Assembly: GCF_964199755.1 (NCBI RefSeq)
Contig: NC_133899.1
Coordinates: 30,173,446-30,237,445, forward strand
Reading direction: 5' to 3'
DNA from: Larus michahellis
Lineage: Eukaryota; Chordata; Aves; Charadriiformes; Laridae
Length of the DNA stretch: 64,000 nucleotides
The stretch's first letter is position 1; each line of letters opens with the position of its first letter. The notes below the pieces were generated by a model that did no database searches, was not told the origin of the DNA, and saw only the letters and a list, made by a program, of their open reading frames with translations. Shown piece by piece: positions 22,425 to 34,894 of the stretch. Both the position numbers and the translations under genes were made by a program.

Positions 22425-24246
22425 GTTTTTGCTGTAATTTTCACTAACCAAAAAATAAAGCTAGAAAAGAAATCTCTAAAGGCTTTTAAAAAATGCATAG
22501 TTTAAAAAATCCTGACTTGCAGAGAAAGCAGGTAAAAGTGAAAATGTTGGTCATAAATTCCCTTTGTTTGATTCTGGAAATATGCCAGCAAAACTCAGCC
22601 CAAGATTAGAGGCAGGTACAGGAAATACAGGCCAGATGGCAGATCAACCAGCTTTGACAGAGCCCTCTTCTTCTATGGATTAGAAAAACAGGTGCTGGAC
22701 TTTTGTTTTGTGTAACTCATTTCTGGATTCACTGACTTCAGCTAACCAAGATTGTGTTCTCTTGTCTCTATTTATACTGAATAACCTCATAAAGTAAAAC
22801 GAAAGACAAATTGCAAACTGAACCCTCTCACTTATTTTCTCTTTTGAAAACGCTCTCTATTCATGGGACAGACACTGATTTCTGAAGGATTTTCACCATG
22901 TCTCATGAAAAGCATGAGCATCGGCTTTTTTCCAGGCAGTTTTGTTGGGTTATCATTTTGTGTTGGTTTTTTTTTTTTAATTTAAGTTAATTAATAAATA
23001 TACCGCCACTTGGCCTTCGGTGTACATCAGAAATTTGAAAGCTGCACATGTTTTCTTTCCATGGAGCTTTTGAATTTATTTCTAATAAAATGTGACATAC
23101 AAATAAAACTTCAAAAGATGAATACGTCCACCCTTTACCTGCCTGTTCCCTTTTTCAGACACACACAAGAGACAGAAACAGATGGACCAGGGGAGCACAG
23201 CTCATGAGGATTGTGCATCCACTCACCCATTCCGTGTTCTGCGGCTTTTCCTCTGAATTCTGGACAGACAGAACAGACATCAGGTGTGGTGTTTGAGGTG
23301 TCAGGGTTATGAGCACTGGTAACTTATGGCCTCGTGTGCTCCTCAGCCAAGCTCAAGTGAATGTCACAGGCTTTGCGCCAGAGCTGCCCCAGGAGCCTGC
23401 TGCAGCCATCCACCATCTGTAACATGGGTGGTTATCAAGTACCTGTGGGCTTAATCCAGTCAATTCCCAGCAAATCGTGAGAGGACTTTGGACTTCTCAG
23501 CAAATCCTGAGAGCCCACCTTGGATTCCCAGTGACTCTGGTTGCTCTTGGCAGGACAGCACCCTTCCCAGGTGCGTTCCTGGGAGGTTTTGCCAGCAGGG
23601 AGGATACTTTGCTCCTGAACTGGCCCCTTACTGACCTGTCCTTGGCAGAGGTCCCAATACACAGGCCCTGCACTCCAAGAGGCTTTCTGAAAAACAAACT
23701 CTCTTTTTCAAAAGACCGCTGGGCTCTTAGCCTAAATCATGGGGGACTCCATACCTACAAGAGACCTTGGACGTGCACAGGCTCTTCACTGCCTTCTGGA
23801 TACAGCCTCATGCTGTCTTTCCCTCTCTCCTCTCCCATCCATGAGAAACACAGCAATACCAGGTGCCGTTCACACAAACCTCCCAAATTAAAGTTATCCG
23901 GACAGATTATTAACATGAACACCCAAATTCTCAGCTATGCAGGGAATTTTTAATTCCATCCCTGTCCTTCAATGACAAGCCTCTCAACTTCAAACATGCC
24001 CTAAAGCATTTTTCCTAGTATTAAACATGTAAAAGGACTACTTATATTTCCATAGGTCTCAGGATATTCCAGGTACTGTGAGAAATCTGTCTGTATCCTA
24101 GTTAATTCACAACTCAGAGAGAGAAACAAATAGTGGGGGGAAGAAGGCGAGAGCTCGTACACAAGCGAAGCAATATTGACAATCGTTATGTCAGTATTCT
24201 GTGTAGCATCTGGAGTAGGTTAAAAAAAATCACCAGCACTATTTAT

Positions 24247-24300
24247 AAAAAAAAAAACAAAAACAAAAAACAACAACCAAACAAACAAAAAAACCCACCA
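24247..24300. repeat. A/C-only tract
   Basis: About 54 bases with only A and C, from an A run through CAACAACCAAACAAAC-like units to CCCACC. Confidence 0.8.
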
Positions 24301-26368
24301 GGCTTTCCAATGAAAAATTATTGCTTTTCATATTAGGTTCCAAACTTCTTGTTTCAGATTGAAAACGGATATTTTTTTCAAGCTAGCATTACAAAAAACT
24401 CTAGGTTTTACCTCAGATTTCTAGGTCTTTCTAGCAGAGGTAAAATTTCTCACAAAGTTTTGAGGAGGGATGAATAAAATGTTAAAAACAGTCATGTCAA
24501 CTCAGTTCACCTGCTTCTCGCAGACATCAACGACATTGCTGAGTTTGGAGGAGGAACTGAAAAGCAGAGTTTGTGGAAGTCTTACAAACACTTTTCTTGA
24601 GATGCCCTGCAAGAAATGGAAGAAAGTGTGGAGGGGAGAGGACCTCGGAGGGCTGAGGTAACATTCCTGGGCAAACAGAGATCGGCGGAGGAAGACCGTA
24701 GAAGTAGGCAAGGAGGTACAGTAAGGAATGGGGAGCTAATTCCTTACAAGTTTGAAGTGGATTGGTCATGAGAAGGGAGCCGAGATGTGCTATTTAATGA
24801 GACAGACCAAGGGAAATAACAAAGTTGAGTAGCTGCACATAGTGAGCAGTGCGGAGAACCACACAGGCAGCTGGCAGGCCAAGAAGACAAGACAGTGACT
24901 GGACAGGAGATATTTAACGTGCTGCCCACAAGAGAGGTCGGGAAAGGTGGCTGTAATTTCAGAAGTAACAGAGAAGGAGAAATGGATGAGGAAACAAGGT
25001 GGTCTGGGTTTACTGGCCAAGTTCATGGGAGCAGGCATCCAAGAGAGATTTGAATTCAGGTTAGAGCAGAGCGAGTTATAAAACTATCAGGTAGGAGGTG
25101 AAGCCATGTATGCTAGCTGTAATTTGATTATCTCACTGAAAAAAATAGCACCAGAATCACCTTTCCCTGTACAAGCTAACATAAGACTTTATCTCAATAG
25201 GTTGCTTACTCTTTGCCGGTAGTTCCAAAAGAAAGATAACCTTTACATCCTGAAAACAGCATTACAAACAAGTACTTTACGATTCTTTAATCTATTCCCA
25301 CAGCTGCTGTGTATTTGGCTTGGAGTGGTGCTTTCTGTCATTTGCTAAATTTCTAAAGAGTGTGAAGAATTGATTTGCAAAGGGACAGACAAAGTAGGTT
25401 TAACCTTGAGAGGGCATGGCTGATCTGTAAATTAAAATCAAAGGCAGCGAGTAAAGCTCATAGAAATGCTATGACAGAAATACTGCCAACTCCAAGTACA
25501 GAAAGCACAATGCGGCAATCGGGAAATGTAGTCTCTGTCGGTAATTAGATAAACGTGGACTCTCCCTACTAACAATGGGACACCACTCCTGGCTGAAGGT
25601 CTCTGACATACAAAGCCACTCCTCCAGCTTTAAAAACTTTCATTTTGCTTCTTGAGCTTAACAGGACACAAACTGGCACCAGCTGCATGAGCTCTGGGAT
25701 GAGAACAAAGTCAGGAAAGAGGATTTGTTGAGGCTGCTGTGCAAGTAAATCACGCCACACTTTTAGCACTTAGGGGAATGGCCCATCTTACAAAAAAGAC
25801 GGGGTACCTGCGTTACCAATGGCCCAGTGAGCAGACCTGCAAAATCTAGCCCAGGAGATCTGAATTGCTGTGCAATAGCACCGCACTGACTGCAGCCATA
25901 CCATTGCTGCGCCAGCACAGACACCGCCTTACCAGCGCTGCCGTTGCAAGGAAACTATCAAGCGCTATTTATCTCCTCTTGTGCCATCCAGACCTGGAAA
26001 ATGAAGTCTGAGGGTGAGGCTTAACAGTAAGAAGAAACGCTAATCCATAGTTTGCTTGAGGCACGTCTAACCCGGTGAGATAACACTATTCAGCGCATAA
26101 AGGCCTGTAGCTATGATGGATTCAATGCAGGAGAGACGTACTGAAGGCCCTACAGCTCCTAGAGGAGATGGAGCTTCTAAAAATTAGTAGTAAGCATCTC
26201 CCATATACAGGTATTGCACCGAAACCAAGGGAATTCAAATAAAGATAAATCCATAGCAGAACTGAAGGTTCAGTTCAGCTTCTTGATCATAACCTGATTT
26301 TATACGATATGGGCAAACAGTCTGTATTATAGTTTGGATACATTTACTAAAATTCATGGTTTATGGGT

Positions 26369-26540
26369 TTATTATATATTATTAATTATATTATGTTATG
26401 TTTGTATAACATAATATAATATTATATTATGTTTAGTATATATTTATTATATTGTATTATATTATATTATATTATACTGTAGTATATAATATAATGTTAT
26501 ATTCTATTATGTTTATTATATATTATTATATTTATTAAAT
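26369..26540. repeat. AT-rich TATTA/ATATT repeat block with 26-bp perfect palindrome
   Basis: About 170 bases of almost pure A and T built from TATTA, TTATA and TGTTTA units. Positions 26408-26433 form a perfect palindrome with no spacer, and further short inverted repeats follow (TATACT-GT-AGTATA near 26474). It is likely to extrude as a cruciform and to vary in length. Confidence 0.9.
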
Positions 26541-29500
26541 TCTGAGCAAAATATTATGGAAGAAAAACTCAGAAAGAAAAGTGTAAAGGAAAATCGGAAG
26601 GGAAGAATGTCTATGGTTAAGAAAAGGACAGCTTTCAACAAAATACACCCTGGCCCAATGGCACAAGCATAGCCACAATTTAAAAAAAAAAAAAAAAAAA
26701 AGAAGGGATAGAGCAGATTAGTTTGCCTGATATCTGTCCCAGTCTAAGTAGTGCAAATATTGATTCAGGAGTCATATTCTACAGTGCCAGTAAGTTGTAT
26801 GTGGCAAAGATTTAAGAACTGCTTAAGGCAGATTTCTCAAAAACTAACAGCCAGGAAGAATTTACCTGCAACATTCTTGGGGACTTCCCCGAAGATTTAT
26901 GAGCTGTCACATACACAGTGATGTCAGGAAAAAAGACAAGCACATGCCTGGAGTGGATGAGGAGGAAAGTAAAGGCGCAAACCCACGCTGTGGAACTCCT
27001 TAGTCATGATCCTTAGGAAAGTAAGGTGACTCGTTTCTCAAGGCTACCAGAGCTTTGCTCTGGAAAGATGCATTTGTCAAGCACAGCTCCTAGTAATAAG
27101 GAATAAAACACCACTAATTAGGGGATAAGTGGATTGCTTTCCTTGGTTTGTCAATGCCAAATACATTATATGACCTGAGCTTGAAAAAAAAAAATATTTG
27201 GGGGAAAAAGTGTCAATTTAAGACCAAAAAATAAAAGTGGTCAAAACCAGGGCCTGAAAACAACAGCCACTACCTAAACTTAGAATTGACCATGGTTGAT
27301 TAGCATGCCCTGAAATAATACAAAAATGGGTCTAATTAATGCCAAACTCATCCTCAAAACAGAGATGTGCAAACTTTCCAAGACAGCACAGACTTTTGCT
27401 TGGCACGAAGTTCTTGAGTAACTCCCCGGCTCCTGCCAAGTTTTGAGCCCTTCTGACATCTACAAGGCAAGGCAGTACGTGGTTGAGTGTGAAAATAAAT
27501 GGCACCTTCTATGTGACAGCTTCCAAGATTAGCATTCCTCTCTGTTTAACACTTCACCCTGTTTCAGGAGAAACTCAACCAGGAAAACTGCCTGAGCAAC
27601 ACCTGCAGAACTAGGGCCAAGGGAAGCTACCCAAAGGGGCAAAGCAACCGTTGACATAAACAACCATTGATATGTTGTTACAGTGCAGGGGAAAATAACA
27701 TTAGCTGACATCAAATGATTTTTCACAAAAAGGGGTTACTCTATGACCACTGAGACGTGACATCTGCGCTCCTGCGGACATGTGTGTCAAAACTGACACA
27801 GGGGTTGGTGGCTGGTAGGGGACGCAACAGTACTGCAGCTTTCGCTCCGGAGGGCAGCGATATGGACATGAATCCACAATACTCGTAATACCTGGAAAAC
27901 ACTAAGCACTATCATTCTGCCAGATTTTGCTATAAACAGCCAAGGGAGTCGACAGAAATAAAAAGAGTTAAGGTGAATAGACTGATAGGCAATATGTTTT
28001 ATTTTTTTTTTTTTTTTACAACCTGGACAGAAATGCTATAAGCAGCAGGAGAGTCAATACTTACTCTGAGATGATAGCACTGTGTTTCACTTTATATTTT
28101 TCAGGATCTGGAATGCAAGCTTTAAACACTGCAGCACTTTACTGTTGTGCTTTGGGTTTGCCTTTATCGAACCTGTACTAAATAACTGACGGTGTATATT
28201 GCACGCTACCGGCAATGTGTTTCTCAGTTTTCACAGCCGCTTTTGGAAGTGTGTATGCCTTTACACTGTCCTCAACTGCGGCCACGTTTTCTTGTTCATT
28301 AAACTGCTTATTTATGGCGATGATGCTGATCACGTTCAGACCAGTGTAATTCAACAATTCAAATCCAATGGAGTTGGCTAGACATTGACGTGGGTGAGAA
28401 CTGGGCTCTCTCATTGCACACCAGGTTAATCGCCTGGAGATCTGCTCTAAGTTCATTGTGACGCAAAAAAAGATTCTCCAATACGTATAGATGTTGTGTA
28501 AACTATATGTGAGTGACAATAGTCAATTTAACTCGAATCACATCTGCATTCCACAGCTTTCCTCTAATGGGCTTCTGAAAGGACATTTTAGGCTTTTATG
28601 ACAGACTAGGGGGCAATGACATGGCTCCATTAATCCTCTCCTCTGGGCTCAGAAGTGGAAGGTGAAGCTGCTTAATCAAAACTACAGAAGTTCAAAGATT
28701 CATTATCTTAATTCATTAATTTCCCTCTTGTTCACGTCCAGCGCACTGGAAAAAAGGCACCTCATTTCAACATGCATCACCACCAGTGCTAATATTCCAT
28801 TTCCAACATTGCCTTGGTGATGAGAGAAGTTTACAAATTAGACAAAGCTTGAAATGAAATCTCCTGAAACAAAGCTACCGTCCCTTCCTGTGAATCCTGT
28901 TAGAATAAACTCATAGAACTATTGAACTAATCAAAATCCAGCCAGGAAAACAAATATGACAAGAGTCCCAAACCCCAGAGAGGCACTTGGCCAAACCGAA
29001 CCTCGGCACCGCATAGACCCAGACAGTAACAGGCAAGAAGTTTCAGCAGCAGACAGAACCAAATCTTCCAGCCTGAACTCTTTTTACCCTCTGGGGAAAT
29101 GTGGATCTCAGTCAACACTTTGAATCCTCAGACTATTTCCAGTTTAAGTTCATCACCCTGTTCTCACTGATTTTAACAAGTTCCTTGTGGGTGCCGAGTC
29201 ATCCCACATCACAGGACCAGGCAGGGCTCACGGAGACGCAAGGTCATAAAGAAAAATAGGTTCCAGCAGGCCTCTGAGAAACAAACTCTACAACCATACA
29301 GAGGCAGCTTAGGGGACCATAGCGTTGCCAGTTTGCCATTGTCTGTCTTGGGTCACCAACTTGTCAGCAACTGAAGAATTACCATGGGAGGAAGACGAGA
29401 ACAAGAGTTGACAAAGCTCCTCCTCTCACCTATGAGCACCACTGCCACGGCCACATCACTCTGTAACTGTCTCATTGCAATCACGCCCGTGTCCTTTCTG

Positions 29501-32500
29501 CAGGGGTCTCCGTAACACAGCTGGAGAGAGTGAAGCATGTTCTTTATAAAAGAACATGGAGGCCATGCTGAGAGCGCATATAGCACCCTTTTTTTTACAA
29601 CTATCATAAACCAATCCTGAATATCATCTCTTACTCGCAATCCTTCTCAAAACCACTCTTGTAAACCAAGCAAATAGCAAGCACGCTATTGCATAGCAAA
29701 TCGTTTGTGCTGTCACACACACCCGTGAAATGCCAACTCCAGCACAGAACAAACAAATGCCCTGTCCATGGAAGTACGTAGGTCCCTACAGGGCTCTGAA
29801 ACACAGCTCTGCCCCGGGGAGAAAAAGTTCTCTGCCATTGGGAACACATCACTCAATTTATAACTGATTTACAAATTCTGATATCACAGTAGCAACAATT
29901 TCATACTTGAGCGGAAAAGCTCAGGTCAGAGCCTGTATTCTTCTGCATACGGATTAATCAATACAGATTAACTGAAAGAGTACCACAAATTTAATTTCAT
30001 GGTGCTATTGCTACACACCTCTGCTTTTCTTCAAGCATGCTTTATATTCAGCCGTCTTTGTAAGCTATGTCTACTTTAATTAGATTAGGCAGATAAATCC
30101 TGATAAAAACAGAATGCTTTTGTCATTTAGAGACATTTTCGAACCAGAGATTAATTTATAAAGATCCGACGGTCTAACAAGACAAGTTTCATACTTCACA
30201 GGGTTTTATACTGTATTTGATTCTGACGATGTCTGCTGTATCCTCTTATGCTCAAAGGTCAAATATGTAAATCATGGCCCAGTATAATAATTTCTTGCTT
30301 AGCTGGCATGTGACAAACAGACACTGAAATCCTGCTGTTTAAATCCTCGATCAGCCATTTAAGTGGAAACCCAGCGGCGAAATGACTGAAAGGTATGTTT
30401 TCACAGTAGCGTGCCAAACTGTACCCCAGGGATTCCTACTCAACTTGAAATACTAAAAAACTCTGAACCCTTTTGGTATGTAAAGAATACATACAGATGT
30501 TGCTTTATAAGGAAAACGCATTACAAATGACTCACAGATTAAGCTGGAAAGACAATAAAATATTGGGTTTGACCCTAAGTATAAGGCTAGAAAATTAAAG
30601 TCAAGGTTTGCCTCTTTAATTAATGTCAGTGACGACTGCACAAAGGGATCAGACGTCCTGTGAGCTCCAATTGTTCGGAACTGAATTTCTGAACCCATGG
30701 CCCTTTAGCATCACTCTACAGCAACACACACTATAGGCTAAATTTTCAAGAGTTCAGCAACGGCCAAACCTCCACTGACACTGAAAAGGGAAAACTATGT
30801 GGCCTATACTCCTTTTGCCCCCCAGAGCTTGGCCCCAGGGTGCCGAAAAGGCACCGGCACTAGCACAATCGCAAGGGCCACAGTCCAACAGTTACCAATT
30901 TTCCTGCTTTGGGTGATATTCTCTGCACAGCACGGAGAACTGTTGTGGAACTAGCAATGTGTCTCCGTGACAATGACAGCTTCTGTACATCACAGTTTTA
31001 CAGTCTTTTTCAACTGAGAAAGCCCCCTCAGTCTCCCTGCCTGACCCAAGGGCAACTCTGGAATCAGAAGGATTCTTCATGTCACAAGAATGAGGGAACT
31101 TCAAACCATGGTTCAAGGAACCCTGTTTTGGGGTTTGGTTTTATCATCATCATCGTCAAGGGGTTTTTATCACTGAAGCCATTGGGCACTGAACCTTCAT
31201 ACGTGCCTAAAGAATGCTCGTGGCATTTCATCCAGAGATGGTTTTATTCAGAATCTCTCTTTTACCAAACTTGTTTGGCACATGGAAGTAGGAAATGACT
31301 GGAGGCACTAAACAGCGCTCCCTGCTCCTTCTGTTACCCTGTCTTCAGCCCCAAAGAAAAGGACCCCAACTTCTCTAACCCCTACACAGAGGCCAGCTTA
31401 AAGGAGACAAAAATCTATGGAGATGGGGGAAGGACAGGTAACTTCTTAGGGTGCTCTTCCCTCCAAATTCCTGTTATATGGCATGACATTTCATTAGGGC
31501 GACTGCTGGGGAGATGTCAGATGCACTAACCTCGCACCAGCGAAGTGCTCATCCATAGCCGTGTCCAACCACCAGAACAGCACAGGCAGTCAGAGCAAGA
31601 GATCCAGACTCAGCCTTTGACTACCTGGCTCCGACAACCCTACCCTGATACACTGGGATGACTGGAGTTCAGCATTTTCCTGGACGTAGACAGATTTGAT
31701 ATGTTCAAAAATTACTCATTTCCATAATTTCTTAAACATCTGATCACCCCTGAAGGAAGACAAATGTTGGAACTAATTTTGCCTGGTCTTCCTTTTCACC
31801 TTATCGTAGCACTCCCAATTACAAAACTTCATTCCAAACCCGCGTTTTTCCCCAGCGTCCCTTCTCCTCTGCAGGTGTGGGTCAGAGCAGCACACTTCGC
31901 GCAAGCTGCCTTCTTCCATGGCCTCCCAAATGTCAGTCCACTTCCATTACAGGGTGCCAAACTGGACAGTACGCACCTTGCTTCTGGCATCATACTGATG
32001 TTTACTGCAGCTGATACAAAATACCTCTCCTGCACGCACTTGGTATTCTCCAGACAAAGAAAGTGAAGGTACACTGCTTAATTTCCATTTTTTTCTCACC
32101 TCAGAGACTAGGTAAGCAGTCTTTTCGCAAGAAAGCATTTTTTAGGTAAGTAATAATAATGGAGAGCCTCAGAGAAGAAAAAACAGTATCTTAGTAACAC
32201 TGGTCATGAAATGACAACTGCACCACAAAAGGGTAATTCCCTGCCCTTGAAAGCAAAAGAATTCCTTTCAATTTCCCCAGTAGCAGAATATCTTTTTGCA
32301 AACAATGGTGCCCTGTTCATAACCAAATTCTTTTGTACGCAGACATTGCGTCTAGACGGCCTTAGAAAAACTGTCTCTACTTAACATCAAGGGGTTGGGA
32401 TTTATTCTATGTTCTTAAATGCTTAACTGTATGCTCACGTACTGTTCACAAATAATGCAGCATAAAGGTATGCAATTTTTCCGTAAAGCTGATGGGTGCA

Positions 32501-33000
32501 TCATCGTAGGACAGGCAGGAAGCAAATTGGGATCCTACATTCTCTCTGAATCTTATATCCATAAAAGCTTGCTCGAGGTCATCCAGCTAATACACACACA
32601 ATAGTAGATTATATTAATAGGGTAAATTTACTGCAGGAAGAGGAAATGAGTCCACATCACTCCTGTTAGTACTGACCAATTTCCCATATAGACACGGCAG
32701 ATTTCTCCAATCTCCTCACAGATCTCTATTTTACTTTTGGTGACAGCAACAGGACTTCCATCATTGACTCTAGCAGGAAGAGAATTAAGTCCTGCAGTTT
32801 ATAGAAGAGATGTACTTAATCTGTCTCCTCATGTTTCCGTACTTAGAAAAGGGAAGATCTCCATCATTCAAGCAAGTATGAGTGAGCCCAAGGTACAAAA
32901 AATAATTATTTTTTTTTTTTTAAACTTAACCACGGATAAGAAAAATGTGGTTTTTGTTTTTGAGATTAAAATAGAATCCTCTCCTGCACAAGGCCAAATT
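26541..33000. other. Intergenic DNA with possible conserved non-coding elements
   Basis: No gene recognised. Poly-A/T runs occur at about 26682-26701 and 28000-28017. Segments 28100-28420, 28560-28830 and 29930-30180 are non-repetitive and TAAT/ATTA-rich, in the style of conserved enhancers, but this cannot be shown without alignment. A degenerate old repeat may lie near 30740-30800 (aaattttcaagagttcag). Confidence 0.6.
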
Positions 33001-34000
33001 CTGCCCTGAACCAACACACACCTTTTTTCTACACATCCTCCTCTCCAAGTATCTGATTGATTTGGGGTCATTACTGACTCACTGTGTCCGGGTCTTTCAC
33101 GCCCTCGTGTTAGCAGAGAAGAGGATGTCTGTCTTCTAGAGGAGCCAGGCGAGAGGCACGACTTGACCTGCCAGGGGATCCCACAGAAGGGTGGCTGAGG
33201 AGGGCATGAGCCCTGGAGGGCATGAGGAGCAGGCTCAAACAAAACAACGGGAGCCTACACGAGCTCCAGGTTGGAGGTGTGTAGTTTTGGGCTGCAGTGG
33301 ATTTGGCAATAAGGAGTAAGGGTTGCCTCTTCAGGGAGAGGGAATAGTTTAGGCCGGGATGAAAGATGGTCTCTGATAAGAGGAAGAAAAGGAAAACTAA
33401 GTGAGAGAGGGCACGTGCCAAGTTGGGGCAAGGAGGGATCAGGAGGTGTCCAGTCAGTGAGATGCTCAGGGAAATGGTGTGGGATTGACAACCTAAGGAT
33501 AAGGGAGCCCCGGGGGAGTGGGTGAGGGTTACCCCACGGCCCTCTCTCCCCAGGACCCAGGGCGGGGAGGAACCATGCAACAGGGCAGGTATCCTGCCTG
33601 CATCGCTCACAATCCCGTCCCACCAGCACAGGGATGCTGCAAACCCTTCTCCTCCCACCTCCTCTCCACCTCCCCAGTCCTCGTTTTGTAGGCAAAAAGC
33701 TAACCACCCCAACTCGGCAAAAGACACGTTTCCAGACAGTAAGACTTGCTTGGAAAACATATTAGCATGAATAAAGTGATGAGGATAACGGATGAGGATG
33801 ACAGAATGCGAACACACGGAAAACAATTCAAGGTTACAGTAAAGGAAAATACATTTCAAAGCTGTGTTTTGGGGACTTCAACCACTGCCAAGTCAGGCAG
33901 CACAGATGGAGAAAAGCCAGTATGGAAGTAAGGTCACACAGTTTTAACTGGCTGCTAGTATTTTCATAGCAAGCTTAAAATCACTGCTCCTAAGCCTTAC
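33001..34000. other. GC-richer intergenic segment with overlapping chance frames
   Basis: The minus strand is open for 249 codons (33110-33859) and, in another frame, for 150 codons (33255-33707). The plus strand is purine-rich, which lowers stop frequency on the other strand. The predicted products are rich in Leu, Ser and Pro, have no domain I recognise, and no splice or promoter context. I do not call a gene. Confidence 0.6.
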
Positions 34001-34878
34001 CTGTATTTTGCTCATCCTGGGTACTATTGTAAGGGAAATGCTCCCCTTTCATCTGATTTTTCTGTTGCTGTTGTTCTTTCCAATAAAGCACTGAGATATA
34101 ATACTTTTCCCAGTTCTGCCCTGCAACTATCCTTCCGTAATGAATGAAGGCTAGTCAGTCATCCCATGAAATCAAGCTTATGCGGAAAGGACAATGTAAG
34201 CATTGGAAATGGAGTTGTTATTTATTACTGCAGGATCTGGATTTCATGCTCATGCTCCCTGCTGCAATAACGATACAACCGTAACAGGATATTCTACGTC
34301 AGTGACTAATTGAAGCCCAATCAAAAGAAAATACCAGTATGACATCAAATGGCTTATTTATAGATTCTGTTTTCCTAGACAATGAATCCAAGCATTTACA
34401 TTTAATTATTAGATTTCAAATCCCAATAATAGGTTGGATATTGTTTCATTAAGTTATATGCTGTATATGTTTCACTGCCAACGGTTTGAAACTGGCTTGG
34501 TAATTTAGAATAGGAAAAGAGAAAGCAGTTTAATGATGGTGGATTCAGCAGGGATATAAATTATGCTTGATTTAAAGGGGAAAAAAAAAAAAAAGAGGGG
34601 CGTGGGTGTCTCTATGGCCTAATTAATTTAGTGAATCTCTTTTCCTAGGCACTGAATTAATAAACTAAAGAGTAGAATCTCAACATACCTGATACCTGCT
34701 GCAAGATGGTGCACTCCTGCACGCGAATGCTAGGGCCCCTTCTTGTTTTGGTCAAGCCTGAAGCACTTGATATAACCCCCGGGGCTGCTGTTGGAATAAC
34801 ACTTCTCATAATCCAGGCAAGGAACCTACTATCCCTTTACGGTAAAGTTTCCGAAGGAAATCAATTCTGTGTTATCAT

Positions 34879-34894
34879 GTCACGTGTACGTGAC
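34879..34894. promoter_or_regulatory. Near-palindromic E-box / ACGTG site
   Basis: gtcacgtgtacgtgac holds a CACGTG E-box overlapping a TACGTGAC core of the kind bound by bHLH-PAS factors (HIF/ARNT) or bZIP factors. Occupancy is unknown. Confidence 0.3.

Larger units (their letters stand above)
20198..26368. other. Intergenic DNA, GPHB5 upstream region
   Basis: No gene recognised. Several A/C-only or A-rich tracts (21930-21966, 22371-22424, 24247-24300). Open frames up to 158 codons (23477-23953, plus) lack any family motif. Confidence 0.7.

Noticed and set aside
23477-23953. 158-codon plus frame
   Set aside because: No motif, no conserved-looking block, low-stop region; treated as chance.
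26369-26540. AT-rich block as a replication origin or scaffold attachment region
   Set aside because: AT richness alone does not identify either in vertebrates; reported as a palindromic repeat only.
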